50,259 nt of DNA from an uncultured Kineothrix sp. (GCA_910587275.1 CAJUMD010000010.1:1-50259), one strand, 5' to 3'; counted from the stretch's first letter, positions 16,824 to 26,559 are shown. Numbers and translations are program-made. The notes: generated from the sequence alone by a model not told the origin.

Positions 16824-17786
16824 ATGGGTACTTTTTATACCCTTGCCGCTGCTTTGGCAATTACGGTACTTGCGCACCACAATCCGCTGGCAGATCCGGT
16901 GACGGAGCAGATGAAGAAGGTGATGGCGTGTTTGTTAGTGGGCTTTATCTGCTTCATTTTCGGCGTTTTTTATGACAGGCTGACAGTGCTGCCAAAGGAG
17001 CTCTACCAAAGCCGCAGGCTGATTTGGAAGCTGGCGAAGAACGATTTTAAGAAGCGTTACGCCGGTTCCTATCTCGGTATGGTTTGGGCATTTGTACAGC
17101 CGGTGGTAACGGTGGTGATGTACTGGATTGTGTTTGACCGGGTATTCGATACCAGGAGCCAGTTGGTGGCAGGCGGGGTTGAGGTGCCTTATGTCTTATA
17201 CCTGACGGCTGGACTGGTGCCGTGGTTCTATTTTAACGAGGCGCTGACCAACGGGACTACGGCACTTTTGGAATATAATTATCTGGTTAAAAAAGTGGTA
17301 TTTAAAATCAGTATCCTGCCCATTATAAAAGTAATAGCCGCCACGTTCATCCATGTTTTTTTTGTTGTGGTGCTGTTTCTCATCGCCATTGCTTACGGGT
17401 ATTATCCGAGCGTTTATACGCTCCAGATTTTTTATTACAGTTTTTGCGAGTTTATTCTGGTACTTGCCATCAGTTATACGACCTGTGCGGTGGTTGTGTT
17501 TTTCAGGGATTTGCAGCAGATTATCAGCATTGCGCTTCAGATTGGCATGTGGGCGACGCCGATTCTGTGGGATATTTCCATGCTCTCGGACCAGATAAAG
17601 CCGCTGTTTAAATTAAATCCCATGGTTTATATCGTCAACGGGTACCGCAGCGCGATTTATGAACAGGAATGGTTTTTTGAGCATTTTTATTCTTCCACGT
17701 ATTTTTGGATTTTTACGGTGACACTGTTCTGCGTGGGTTCCCTGATTTTTAAGCGGCTGAAAGTACATTTTGCGGATGTGCTGTAA
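16824..17786 (+). CDS. wzm: Polysaccharide ABC exporter, membrane subunit (Wzm/TagG type)
   Basis: A 321-residue integral membrane protein of the ABC-2 family that moves a finished lipid-linked glycan across the membrane. Two hydrophobic segments open the protein (FYTLAAALAITVLA, CLLVGFICFIFGVFY); the ABC-2 core begins at WKLAKNDFKKRYAGSYLGMVWAF and has about six further segments, ending GSLIFKRLKVHFADVL, the usual Wzm end. The extra N-terminal segment pair is longer than in E. coli Wzm. ATG 16824 with TGAGGA upstream is preferred; GTG 16806, overlapping the rfbC stop, is an alternative. wzt follows after two bases. Confidence 0.92.
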   Translation: MGTFYTLAAALAITVLAHHNPLADPVTEQMKKVMACLLVGFICFIFGVFYDRLTVLPKELYQSRRLIWKLAKNDFKKRYAGSYLGMVWAFVQPVVTVVMYWIVFDRVFDTRSQLVAGGVEVPYVLYLTAGLVPWFYFNEALTNGTTALLEYNYLVKKVVFKISILPIIKVIAATFIHVFFVVVLFLIAIAYGYYPSVYTLQIFYYSFCEFILVLAISYTTCAVVVFFRDLQQIISIALQIGMWATPILWDISMLSDQIKPLFKLNPMVYIVNGYRSAIYEQEWFFEHFYSSTYFWIFTVTLFCVGSLIFKRLKVHFADVL

Positions 17787-17788
17787 GA

Positions 17789-19123
17789 ATGGAAGAAATG
17801 GAGACGTTGCGTGTGGATGAGAAGAAGATAGCAATCCAGGTTAAAAATTTGGATAAAATATATAAACTGTACGAAAAACCTTCCGACCGGATGAAGGAAG
17901 CGCTTGGATTATCCAAACGGAAACGTTACAAGGCGCACCATGCTTTGGCGCAGGTGGATATGACGGTGTACCAGGGGGAGACGGTGGGAATCATCGGTAC
18001 CAACGGGTCCGGCAAGTCCACCATCTTAAAAATTATTACCGGTGTGCTGAACCCGACGGCAGGGGAAGTAAAGGTAAACGGACGTATTTCCGCGCTTTTG
18101 GAGCTGGGTGCGGGGTTTAACATGGAATACAACGGCATCGAAAATATTTACTTGAACGGGACAATGATTGGTTTCTCCGAAACGGAAATTGAAGCGAAAA
18201 TGGCATCCATTTTGGAGTTTGCGGATATCGGGGATTATGTGTACCAGCCGGTGAAAACGTATTCCAGCGGTATGTTTGTGCGCCTGGCATTTGCGGTGGC
18301 GATTAACATTGAACCGGAAATCCTTATCGTGGATGAGGCGCTGTCGGTGGGGGATGTGTTTTTCCAGGCAAAATGTTACCATAAATTCGAGGAATTTAAA
18401 CAGATGGGCAAGACCATCCTGTTTGTCAGCCATGATTTGAGCAGTATCAGCAAATACTGCGACCGGGTGGTGCTGTTAAACCAGGGGACGAAGCTGGGCG
18501 AGGGGACGCCCAAGGAGATGATTGATATTTATAAGCGCGTGCTGGTGGGGCAGTATGCGGTGCCGGAGGATAAGGAGAGCCTGTTGGACGACCATGAGCT
18601 GGCTGCGGCTGCGGCGGGAAGCGTGACGGGTAAAAAGAATACGGCAAAGGCGGAGAGCCAGACGGGGGTGAACCCGGAGCTTTTGGAGTACGGGAATAAC
18701 GCGGCGAGAATTACGGAGTATTTTATTACGGATGAAGCGGGGATACATACCACGGCGGTCATCAAGGGGCAGGAATTTACGCTGCATATGAAGGTGGAGT
18801 TCATGGAGGATGTTCCGGCGCCTATATTTGCTTTTACGATAAAGAATATTAAGGGGACCGAGATAACGGGAACAAATACGATGGTGGAGAAGGCGTTTTT
18901 GGAACCGGTGAAGGCAGGGGGGAAAAAGGAGATTACGTTCCGGCAGAAGATGAGCCTGCAAGGGGGGGAGTATCTGTTGTCGCTGGGGGTGACGGGGTAT
19001 GAGAAGGATTTGTTCCAGGTGTACCATCGGTTGTATGATGTGTTGAATCTGACGGTGATATCGGATAAGGATACGGTGGGGTTTTTTGATATGGGGTCGG
19101 TGGCGGAGGTTGTGGAGTTGTAG
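17789..19123 (+). CDS. wzt: Polysaccharide ABC exporter ATPase with C-terminal carbohydrate-binding domain
   Basis: A 444-residue ATPase subunit. It has Walker A GTNGSGKST (about 70-78), the TagH/Wzt-type signature TYSSGMFVRLAFA, Walker B ILIVDEALSVGD, and the H-loop LFVSHDLSS. After residue 260 comes a linker and a beta-sandwich of about 150 residues (ITEYFITDEAGIHTTAV, then TLHMKVEFMEDVPAPIFAF, then GEYLLSLGVTGYEKD) that matches the Wzt C-terminal domain. In O9a/O12-type systems this domain recognises the modified non-reducing end of the finished chain. Its presence, together with a methyltransferase/kinase-like gene next door, suggests that export is gated by chain termination. Confidence 0.93.
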   Translation: MEEMETLRVDEKKIAIQVKNLDKIYKLYEKPSDRMKEALGLSKRKRYKAHHALAQVDMTVYQGETVGIIGTNGSGKSTILKIITGVLNPTAGEVKVNGRISALLELGAGFNMEYNGIENIYLNGTMIGFSETEIEAKMASILEFADIGDYVYQPVKTYSSGMFVRLAFAVAINIEPEILIVDEALSVGDVFFQAKCYHKFEEFKQMGKTILFVSHDLSSISKYCDRVVLLNQGTKLGEGTPKEMIDIYKRVLVGQYAVPEDKESLLDDHELAAAAAGSVTGKKNTAKAESQTGVNPELLEYGNNAARITEYFITDEAGIHTTAVIKGQEFTLHMKVEFMEDVPAPIFAFTIKNIKGTEITGTNTMVEKAFLEPVKAGGKKEITFRQKMSLQGGEYLLSLGVTGYEKDLFQVYHRLYDVLNLTVISDKDTVGFFDMGSVAEVVEL

Positions 19124-19143
19124 GTTTTGGGTACGGGGGACGG

Positions 19144-19470
19144 GGAATCCGTTTTCCCATCCCGCCCGCCGTGAACGGCTCTTTGGGAGGCTCCTGCCGG
19201 GGCGTTCCTGACGGGGCTTACGAAAAACCTGACGGCAAAAATGGGGGATTTCTAATCGCTGCGTCCGTGGGATTTTTTGTCAACGGCGGCAAACTCCTCA
19301 CTTCGTTCGTCAGACAGTGCCGCCTGAAACGACAAAAAATCCCACAAACGCAGCGATAAGAAATACCTCCATTTTTTTGGACAGGTTTTTTCGTAAGCCC
19401 CGGCAGGAACGCCCCGGCAGGAGCCTCCCAAAGAGCCGTTCACGGCGGGCGGGATGGGAAAACGGATTCC
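19144..19470. repeat. Long inverted repeat, MITE-like element
   Basis: Two arms, 19144-19281 and 19331-19470, are inverted copies of each other. The outer 67 bases are identical, and a further 16 match after one mismatch; the inner part carries small indels and substitutions. The 49-base centre holds a smaller hairpin (ggcggca at 19285-19291 with tgccgcc at 19318-19324). The flanks read ggggacgg on the left and ggggagcgg on the right, an imperfect direct repeat. No transposase frame is inside. It fills most of the 571-base gap after wzt; bases 19471-19694 contain nothing I can name except the ribosome site AAGGAGAGG of the next gene. Confidence 0.85.
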
Positions 19471-19694
19471 GGGGAGCGGTGGACCGGGCGTTGCGTTTTG
19501 GAGTGTGTTTAAAAATGTTTACTGTCTGATGTGAATCATAATTTGTGGAAATGTTACGCAAAGTGGTGAAAACGGTATGCGGGGCGCAGGTGGTGGGTGT
19601 GATTTTTGAAATATACTTGGGTGAACGGAGCTTTTTTGGGTGTTGTGTTGGTAGAGGCGGAATGAGCGGATTGCGGTAAGGAGAGGTTGGCAGA

Positions 19695-22292
19695 ATGGCA
19701 GGTTGGTTTGGGAAGAAAAAAACGGATGCGGGGAATTTTAGGGCGGATGATGTGTTTGATGCCGGTATGGAAGGTTTGCCGGAGGATGTTTTGGATGTGG
19801 ATGATGGGGAGCGGATGGACGAAGATGACTTGCCTGTGTTGGAATTGGGCAGGATGGAAGTGATAGAGGATGACGATAGCGGTGTCATGCCGGTGGATGG
19901 TGCTGTGGATGCTGCGGGAAGCGGAGCGGATGCGGACGGAGCCGTGGCAGACGGGAATTTTGCGGATGGGGCGGAAGGCGCCGTGGGAAGCGGAGAATAT
20001 GCGGGCGGAGCGGAAGGTGAAGTGTCGGACGGGAGGTCTGTGGGCGGAGCGGAAGGTGAAGTGTCGGACGGGAGGTCTGTGGGCGGAGCGGAAGGTGAAG
20101 TGCCGGACGGGAGGTCTGCGGGCGGTGCAGGAGCGGATAAGGTGTCTGCGGACGGGGACGGGACTGCGGCGGAAGCGGTGAAGCGGAAGGTGACGGAGTC
20201 GGTCGGGAATATTGTATTGGATTACCGGCATTATCCGGGGGAGGATTTTTACTGTGACGGGGAAGTGGAGGATGAACTGCTGGAGATCGTGAAGAAGTAT
20301 TCGACCGTGGAGTACCAGCGGATTATTGAGGAGAGGGCGAGCTGGCCGATTCTGTATCATTTGTCGCCGTTACGGGAGAATATCGTGGACTGGATTCCCA
20401 TGGAGAAGTCGATGAAGGTGTTGGAAATCGGTTCCGGCTGCGGTGCCATTACGGGGAAGCTGGCGCAGAAGGCGGGGAGCGTGACCTGTATTGAGCTTTC
20501 CAGAAAGAGGAGCCTGATTAATGCTTACCGGCACCAGGATTGTGACAATGTAACGATACAGGTGGGAAATTTTAAGGACATTGAGCCGGATTTGCCGGAT
20601 GATTTTGATTATATCTGTTTTATCGGGGTGTTTGAGTACGGGCAGAGTTATATCGATACGAAGAATCCTTATGTGGACTGGCTGAAAATGATGCAGGGGC
20701 ATTTAAAGGAGGACGGAAGGATTGTCATTGCGGTGGAAAACCGGCTTGGGTTAAAATATTTTGCGGGATGCAGGGAAGACCATCTCGGCACGTTTTTTTC
20801 GGGAATCGAGGATTATGCGCAGGGGGGCGGCGTGCGCACGTTTGTACGCAGCCGCATGGAGCAGATGCTTTTGGAAAGCGGACTGACGCAGTATTCGTTT
20901 TATTATCCTTATCCCGATTATAAGTTTATGACTACGCTTTATTCCGACGGGCGGCTGCCGCAGCCGGGGGAATTGTATGATAATTACCGGAACTTTGACA
21001 GGGACCGGATGGTTTTGTTTGATGAGAAGCAGGCTTTTGACGGGATTGCAAAGGATGGGTTGTTTTCCGTGTTTTCCAATTCTTATCTGGTGGTTGTCGG
21101 CGGGGGTTTTGATACGCAGTATGTGAAGTATTCCAATGACCGTGCGCCGGAATATGCCATACGGACGGAAATCCGTAATAAGAAAGGGCTGTGGTCGGTG
21201 AAGAAGAAACCGCTGACGGAACATGCGCTGGAGCATATCTGGAGCATGGAAACGGCGTATAAGGACCTGAAAAGCCGTTTCGCGGGGAGTAAACTGGAAG
21301 TAAACCGTTGTCTGCTTGATTTTGACGGGCAGGGGGCGTCTTTTGAATATTTGGAAGGCGTGACGTTTGAGGAAATTATGGACGGTTTTTTGGAGCGGGA
21401 CGATATGGACGGGTTCCAGGCGCTGTTTGACGAGTATGTGGAGCGGATTTCCTGGAAGGAGGATTTGCCGGCGGCGGATTATGATTTGATTTTTGCCAAT
21501 ATTCTGGTGTCGCCGCATCCGAAGTGGGACGGGAATACGGGAAACTGGCAGCAGGATGCGGCAATGGTGAAGGATGCCGTTTGGACTGTCATTGATTATG
21601 AGTGGACGTTCGGGAAGCCGATGGCGGCGAAGGAAATTGCATTCCGTGCCGTTTACTGTTATGTGCTGGAAAACGAAAAGAGGAACCGGCTGGATCTCGG
21701 CGCGGTTTTGGATAAACTGTGCATCACCGAGCAGGAGGCGGAAGGGTACCGCCAGCAGGAAATGGAATTCCAAAAGTTCGTGACGGGGAAATGTAAGTCC
21801 ATGGGTGAAATGCGGGAAGCCATCGGGCACCGGCTGATACGGCCGTTAAAATGGCTGGATAAGTTTGACGATTCTTCCACGAAAGAATGGGTGCAGGTGT
21901 ATGAGGACAGGGGCGGCGGCTGCCGGGAGGAAGAGTCTTATTTCGTCGCGGATGCCTATGAGGGCGAAAACAATGTGCATGTGACGCTGGCGATTGACGG
22001 AAACGTGCATCTGATCCGTATTGATCCGGCGATGGATTACTGTGCAGTGAAGATTCTGGAACTGCTTTTCAACGGGGAAAAGGTGGAGCCGGACCGGAAG
22101 ACGGTAGTGACCAACGGCAGGAGGATGCAGAACGGAAGCTATGTGTTCGCTACGGACGACCCGAACATCAATATCAAACTGGAGGATTTGGCGAGGAAAG
22201 CGGATAATGAGCTGGAAGTGAAACTGGAGATTGTAAGGCTTCCTGCGGCAATCGCACAGGATATGGCCGGAGCGGTAAAGAAAGTGTGGTAG
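19695..22292 (+). CDS. SAM methyltransferase fused to a kinase-like domain, WbdD-like
   Basis: An 865-residue soluble protein. Residues 1-165 are acidic and repetitive (three exact GGAEGEVSDGRSV-type units). A class I methyltransferase follows, with motif I VLEIGSGCGAITGKLA near 242, acidic strand end VTCIELS, and IVIAVENRLGLKYF. From about 485 to 700 a kinase-like fold can be read: hinge FEYLEGVTFEEI, catalytic-loop-like DLIFANILV, and metal-binding VIDYEWTFGKP. A C-terminal beta domain of about 150 residues ends the protein. Methyltransferase plus kinase in one chain is the arrangement of WbdD, which caps O-antigen chains. Position beside a Wzt with a carbohydrate-binding domain supports a chain-terminator role. 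The kinase call is by motif only. Confidence 0.7.
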   Translation: MAGWFGKKKTDAGNFRADDVFDAGMEGLPEDVLDVDDGERMDEDDLPVLELGRMEVIEDDDSGVMPVDGAVDAAGSGADADGAVADGNFADGAEGAVGSGEYAGGAEGEVSDGRSVGGAEGEVSDGRSVGGAEGEVPDGRSAGGAGADKVSADGDGTAAEAVKRKVTESVGNIVLDYRHYPGEDFYCDGEVEDELLEIVKKYSTVEYQRIIEERASWPILYHLSPLRENIVDWIPMEKSMKVLEIGSGCGAITGKLAQKAGSVTCIELSRKRSLINAYRHQDCDNVTIQVGNFKDIEPDLPDDFDYICFIGVFEYGQSYIDTKNPYVDWLKMMQGHLKEDGRIVIAVENRLGLKYFAGCREDHLGTFFSGIEDYAQGGGVRTFVRSRMEQMLLESGLTQYSFYYPYPDYKFMTTLYSDGRLPQPGELYDNYRNFDRDRMVLFDEKQAFDGIAKDGLFSVFSNSYLVVVGGGFDTQYVKYSNDRAPEYAIRTEIRNKKGLWSVKKKPLTEHALEHIWSMETAYKDLKSRFAGSKLEVNRCLLDFDGQGASFEYLEGVTFEEIMDGFLERDDMDGFQALFDEYVERISWKEDLPAADYDLIFANILVSPHPKWDGNTGNWQQDAAMVKDAVWTVIDYEWTFGKPMAAKEIAFRAVYCYVLENEKRNRLDLGAVLDKLCITEQEAEGYRQQEMEFQKFVTGKCKSMGEMREAIGHRLIRPLKWLDKFDDSSTKEWVQVYEDRGGGCREEESYFVADAYEGENNVHVTLAIDGNVHLIRIDPAMDYCAVKILELLFNGEKVEPDRKTVVTNGRRMQNGSYVFATDDPNINIKLEDLARKADNELEVKLEIVRLPAAIAQDMAGAVKKVW
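20004..20120 (+). repeat. In-frame tandem repeat, 39 bp x 3
   Basis: Three consecutive 39-base units start at 20004, 20043 and 20082, each coding for 13 residues of the type GGAEGEVSDGRSV. The first two are identical over nearly the whole unit and the third differs by a few bases. Degenerate copies lie just upstream. Because the unit is a multiple of three, copy number can change without breaking the frame. Confidence 0.9.
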
Positions 22293-24505
22293 GTGTTGTG
22301 GCTGGATTTGTGACGGAATGCAGACAGTGGGTGAAAAACAGGCTGGCGGACTGGCAGCGGTGGAAGTATGGGAGACTGCTGGAAGAACTGTCGGTAACGT
22401 ATGACGAATGGATACGGAAGACCGAGCAGGAAAAATTCGGCGGGGAGAACGGCAGGAGAGAAGACGGGCTGCCGCTTACGGTGCGTCAGGTTCCCTATGA
22501 AGCCTGCCGGGATTATCTGTCCGGTGCAGCGGTGGAGACAGAGAGCGCGGATGTGGTTTTGTTTGCGGCGGCAGGCGGACAGGTGGGGGCATTTGCCGAA
22601 AAAGCGGTGGCGGATTATTTTTGGAAGAATACCGGGATTTGCATGGCTTACGGCGACGAGGATGTGATGGGACCCGACGGGATACGCTGTACGCCCTGGC
22701 TAAAACCCCATTGGTCGCCGGATACGTTCCTGTCGTTTTTCTATTTCGGGAGCATTTTTGCGGTGCGGACTGCCGCGCTGCGGGGACTGACACGGACGGA
22801 ACTGCAGTGGATTTGGATGCGGCAGGAAGGGGAGGAAAACGGAAACGGATGTTCGGGGCTCTACCGGCTTTGTTATGTGCTGGCGGTAAAAAGCGGCGGC
22901 TTTTTGGCGCGGGATACCGGTGCGGACAGCGGGAGCGGGGATTTTTGTTTTCCGGTAGGGCATGTGGACGAGATATTGTTCCATACGCGCTGCAACAGGG
23001 AACTGGAATTGCTGCGGTCGCAGCCTTTGGACAGGTGCGGCTGTCCGTTAGCCGAGGACGGAAGCGCCGGAGGAACGGGAGGGCAGGCGGTAACGGCAAA
23101 AAACCGGAGACGCTGTGTCCAAAAGCCGGACGGCAGGAAGGGGATGCTGTCCGTCGTGATTCCGTCAAAGGATAACGAACAGGTGTTAAAGCGCTGTATC
23201 GAATCGGTAAAGAAGCAGTACGGAACGTGTGCGGACCGTTTGGATTGCGAGCTTATCGTGGTGGACAACGGCAGCAGGGAGGAAGTACGCCGCTCGCTGG
23301 AAGACTGGTTTGACGGGCAGGAGGAAAAGCGGAAGGAACAAAACGGGCAGGGAATCCGGTACCGGTATCTGTACCGGGAGATGCCGTTTCATTTTTCCAG
23401 GATGTGTAATTTGGGGGCGGAAGCGGCTGCGGGGGATGTGCTGTTTTTTTTAAATGACGACGCGGAGCTGGGGGAAGGGGAACTGGCGGAACGGCTCTAT
23501 GACAGTGCGAAACGCGTATATACCGGCGCGGTGGGTACGAAGCTGTATTACCCGGACAGCCGCCGGATACAGCATGGCGGAATCGTCAACCTCCGCCTTG
23601 GTCCCGTGCATAAACTGCAGTTTAAGGAGGACACGACGGATTATTTTTACGGCTGGAACCGGAGAGAGCGCAATGTCATAGCGGTAACGGGCGCCTGCCT
23701 CGCGGTGGAGAAGAAAAAATTTTGGGAAGCGGGCGGGTTCCCGGAGGAGCTTCCGGTGGCGTTTAACGATGTGGATTTGTGCTTTACATTGTTTGAAAGG
23801 GGCTATTACCAGGTGGTTCTGCAGGATGCGGATGTATCCCATTATGAGTCCATGAGCCGCGGCAGCGACGACGACAGGGCGAAGTTAAAGCGGCTGCTTG
23901 GTGAAAAAGATAAGCTGTATGCAAGGCATCCGCGGATGTATGGGGCGGACCCGTTTTACCATAAATATCTGGCGGGGGACATGCTGAGTACGGGATTTGA
24001 ACTGCGGTCGGATTATGACTGGAATCCTGTCCGCACGCAGGGACGGGTGGAAGAAGACGGCGGGCTTTTACACAACGCCAGGGAGGATGCCTGTGTGATG
24101 GTGAGTTTGGAATATGCGGGGACGGCAGGGGATTTCCTGTCTCCTGTCCGCACGGCGGGAAAAGACGGCGGGGGGGAAAGTACGGAAGCCGCCAAAGGCG
24201 GAACGGCATATTTATTACAGGGTTATTCTTTCGTGACCGGCTCGGACAATGCCTGCTTTGAAAAACGTCTGCTGCTGGAACGGGAAGGAAAGCTGTATTC
24301 CGTCCCGGTACAGCCGGTAGTGCGGCGGGACGTGGAAGGAAATCTTCCCGACCAGGTCAACGTGGGAATGACCGGATTCTGCCAACTTCTTGGAAGCGGG
24401 GAGCTGCCGGCGGGAGCCTACCGGGTCGGCATGATGGCAAGGGACAAATGCTCCGGGCAGAAGCTGTATACATGGACGAACCGGTATTTGGAGATTGCGC
24501 CATAG
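22286..24505 (+). CDS. Multidomain GT2-type glycosyltransferase
   Basis: A 739-residue protein with two GT-A modules. The first (about residues 70-180) looks degenerate but keeps YGDEDV as a DxD-like site. The second runs from LSVVIPSKDNEQVLKRCIESV (start near 290) through LIVVDNGS, FFLNDDAEL (DxD site) and VTGACLAVEKKKFWEAGGF to FNDVDLCFTLFERGY, the typical acceptor-side motif of rhamnan-type GT2 enzymes. A C-terminal region of about 160 residues is unassigned and beta-rich. No membrane segment. The start is GTG 22286, overlapping the previous gene by seven bases, or GTG 22298. It should extend the polymer on the cytoplasmic face. Confidence 0.85.
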   Translation: MVGVVAGFVTECRQWVKNRLADWQRWKYGRLLEELSVTYDEWIRKTEQEKFGGENGRREDGLPLTVRQVPYEACRDYLSGAAVETESADVVLFAAAGGQVGAFAEKAVADYFWKNTGICMAYGDEDVMGPDGIRCTPWLKPHWSPDTFLSFFYFGSIFAVRTAALRGLTRTELQWIWMRQEGEENGNGCSGLYRLCYVLAVKSGGFLARDTGADSGSGDFCFPVGHVDEILFHTRCNRELELLRSQPLDRCGCPLAEDGSAGGTGGQAVTAKNRRRCVQKPDGRKGMLSVVIPSKDNEQVLKRCIESVKKQYGTCADRLDCELIVVDNGSREEVRRSLEDWFDGQEEKRKEQNGQGIRYRYLYREMPFHFSRMCNLGAEAAAGDVLFFLNDDAELGEGELAERLYDSAKRVYTGAVGTKLYYPDSRRIQHGGIVNLRLGPVHKLQFKEDTTDYFYGWNRRERNVIAVTGACLAVEKKKFWEAGGFPEELPVAFNDVDLCFTLFERGYYQVVLQDADVSHYESMSRGSDDDRAKLKRLLGEKDKLYARHPRMYGADPFYHKYLAGDMLSTGFELRSDYDWNPVRTQGRVEEDGGLLHNAREDACVMVSLEYAGTAGDFLSPVRTAGKDGGGESTEAAKGGTAYLLQGYSFVTGSDNACFEKRLLLEREGKLYSVPVQPVVRRDVEGNLPDQVNVGMTGFCQLLGSGELPAGAYRVGMMARDKCSGQKLYTWTNRYLEIAP

Positions 24506-24600
24506 GACCGTATGGATGTGGATTATGGATTATGGAAAAAACAAAAGGCGGCAGGGCAAAACGGAGATGAATAAGGGTAGAAGAAAAAGCAGAGGAAATC

Positions 24601-26559
24601 ATGGACAATATGGATTATAAACAGGCATATGAAAAAGAGCATATCAAGTGTGCGGATCTTGCCGGCAGGGTGGCAGAGCTGGAGGAGAAAAACGACGAGC
24701 TGAACTTTAAGTTAAACCGCATCAGGAACAATCCCCTTTGGAAAATAAGCGCGCCCCTGCGGCGGGTGATGCATTACTGCATCCGGCAGCGTGGAAGGTT
24801 AAAAAACTGCGGGAATCTGCGGGGGGTATGGGCAAAGATAAAGTATAAGGAGCGGGAGCGGGAGGCGATGACGCGGTACGGGACTGCCAGTTTTCCCGAT
24901 GAAAAGCGCCGGAAAGAGGAAACGGAAACCGTGTTTCCCCACATGGTAAAAATCAGTATCCTGGTGCCGCTTTGGAATAACCAAAGGGAGTTCCAGATAC
25001 AGATGCTCGATTCCGTCATGAACCAGACCTATGGGAACTGGGAACTTTGCCTGGCGGACGGTTCCGACGACGAACACGGATATATGGGGGAAATCTGCAA
25101 GGAGTATGCCGCGCGGGCGGATGGCAGGATTGTTTATAAAAAGCTGGAGAAGAATGGGGGAATCTCAGGAAATACCAACGAATGCCTGAAACTTGCCACC
25201 GGGGAATACATCGGTCTGCTGGACCAGGATGACATCCTGCATCCGTCGGTGCTGTACGAATACGTGAAAGTCATTAATGAACAGGGTGCGGATTATATCT
25301 ACTGCGACGAAACGACGTTTAAAAATAACGATATTAATAAAATGCTGACCATGCACTTTAAACCCGACTATGCGGTGGACAATCTGCGGGCGAACAATTA
25401 CATCTGTCATTTCAGCGTATTCCACAGGCATCTTTTGGACGGGGACGAGCTGTTCCGCTCCAAATACGACGGCAGCCAGGACCATGACATGATTCTGCGC
25501 CTGACGGACCGGGCGGAGAACATCGTACACGTGCCGAAACTGATGTATTACTGGCGCTCTCATGCGGGCAGCGTGGCGAGCGGCATAGAGGCGAAGACAT
25601 ATGCTATTGATGCGGCGAAAGGTGCAGTGGCGGAACATTTAAGGAACCATGGCTTTGGGCATTTCCGCATTACCAGTACGCGGGCATTTGAAACGATTTT
25701 CAAAATCAGCTACCAAATTGCCGGCAGCCCGAAGATATCCATCGTCATTGCCAATAAGGACCATGAAAGCGACCTGCGCAGATGCATCACTTCCATTTTG
25801 GAAAAATCCACGTATGACAATTATGAGATTATCGTGGTGGAAAATAACAGCGAAACGCCGGAAATATGGGAATATTATGAAAAACTGCGCGGGGACGGGC
25901 GGGTGAAAGTGGTCACGTATGAAGGCAGCTTTAATTATTCCGCAGTCAATAATCTGGGCGTTAGGGAAGCGGAAGGGGAATATATCCTGCTGTTAAATAA
26001 TGACACGCAGGTGATTACCGTAAACTGGATGGAAGAACTGCTGATGTATGCCCAGCGGGAGGATGTGGGCGCCGTGGGGGCAAAGCTCTATTACGGCGAT
26101 AAGACCATCCAGCATGCGGGCGTGGTGCTGGCGCTCGGCGCACACCGTACGGCGGGGCACAGCCATTACGGGCAGCACAGGGAAAACCTCGGCTATATGG
26201 GACGGCTCTGCTATGCCCAGAATGTATCCGCGGTAACGGGCGCCTGCCTGATGGTGGCGAAGGAATTGTATTGGAAAGTGGGAGGTTTGGACGAATCCTT
26301 TGCCGTTTCGTTAAATGATGTGGATTTCTGCATCAAACTGCGGGAAGCGGGTTATCTGAACGTGTTCACGCCGTTTGCGGAGCTGTACCATTTTGAATCC
26401 GTTTCCAGAGGGTTGGACGACCAGGGCGAGAAGGCGGAGCGGTATGAGGAGGAGTCGGCGCGGTTCCGGGCGAAATGGAAAGCAGTGCTGGAGAAGGGGG
26501 ACCCGTATTACAATGTGAATTTTTCACTGGACAGGAGCGATTTTTCCCTGAAGGTATAG
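24601..26559 (+). CDS. Tandem GT2 glycosyltransferase with N-terminal coiled coil
   Basis: A 652-residue protein. Residues about 12-45 form a coiled coil (LAGRVAELEEKNDELNFKL) ending in NPLWKISAPLRRV, a segment common ahead of GT2 domains in rhamnose-glycan enzymes. The first GT-A domain starts at ISILVPLWNNQREFQIQ and has GLLDQDDILHPS (DxD); the second starts at ISIVIANKDHESDLRRCI, has ILLLNNDTQV (DxD), TGACLMVAKELYWKVGGLDE and LNDVDFCIKLREAGY. Two active modules in one chain usually make alternating linkages. It has no membrane segment and closes the glycan cluster; 145 bases without features follow before clpS. Confidence 0.9.
   Translation: MDNMDYKQAYEKEHIKCADLAGRVAELEEKNDELNFKLNRIRNNPLWKISAPLRRVMHYCIRQRGRLKNCGNLRGVWAKIKYKEREREAMTRYGTASFPDEKRRKEETETVFPHMVKISILVPLWNNQREFQIQMLDSVMNQTYGNWELCLADGSDDEHGYMGEICKEYAARADGRIVYKKLEKNGGISGNTNECLKLATGEYIGLLDQDDILHPSVLYEYVKVINEQGADYIYCDETTFKNNDINKMLTMHFKPDYAVDNLRANNYICHFSVFHRHLLDGDELFRSKYDGSQDHDMILRLTDRAENIVHVPKLMYYWRSHAGSVASGIEAKTYAIDAAKGAVAEHLRNHGFGHFRITSTRAFETIFKISYQIAGSPKISIVIANKDHESDLRRCITSILEKSTYDNYEIIVVENNSETPEIWEYYEKLRGDGRVKVVTYEGSFNYSAVNNLGVREAEGEYILLLNNDTQVITVNWMEELLMYAQREDVGAVGAKLYYGDKTIQHAGVVLALGAHRTAGHSHYGQHRENLGYMGRLCYAQNVSAVTGACLMVAKELYWKVGGLDESFAVSLNDVDFCIKLREAGYLNVFTPFAELYHFESVSRGLDDQGEKAERYEEESARFRAKWKAVLEKGDPYYNVNFSLDRSDFSLKV

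Noticed and set aside
19144..19470. CRISPR or insertion sequence
   Set aside because: There are only two arms in inverted order with no spacer series, and no transposase frame is present within or beside it.
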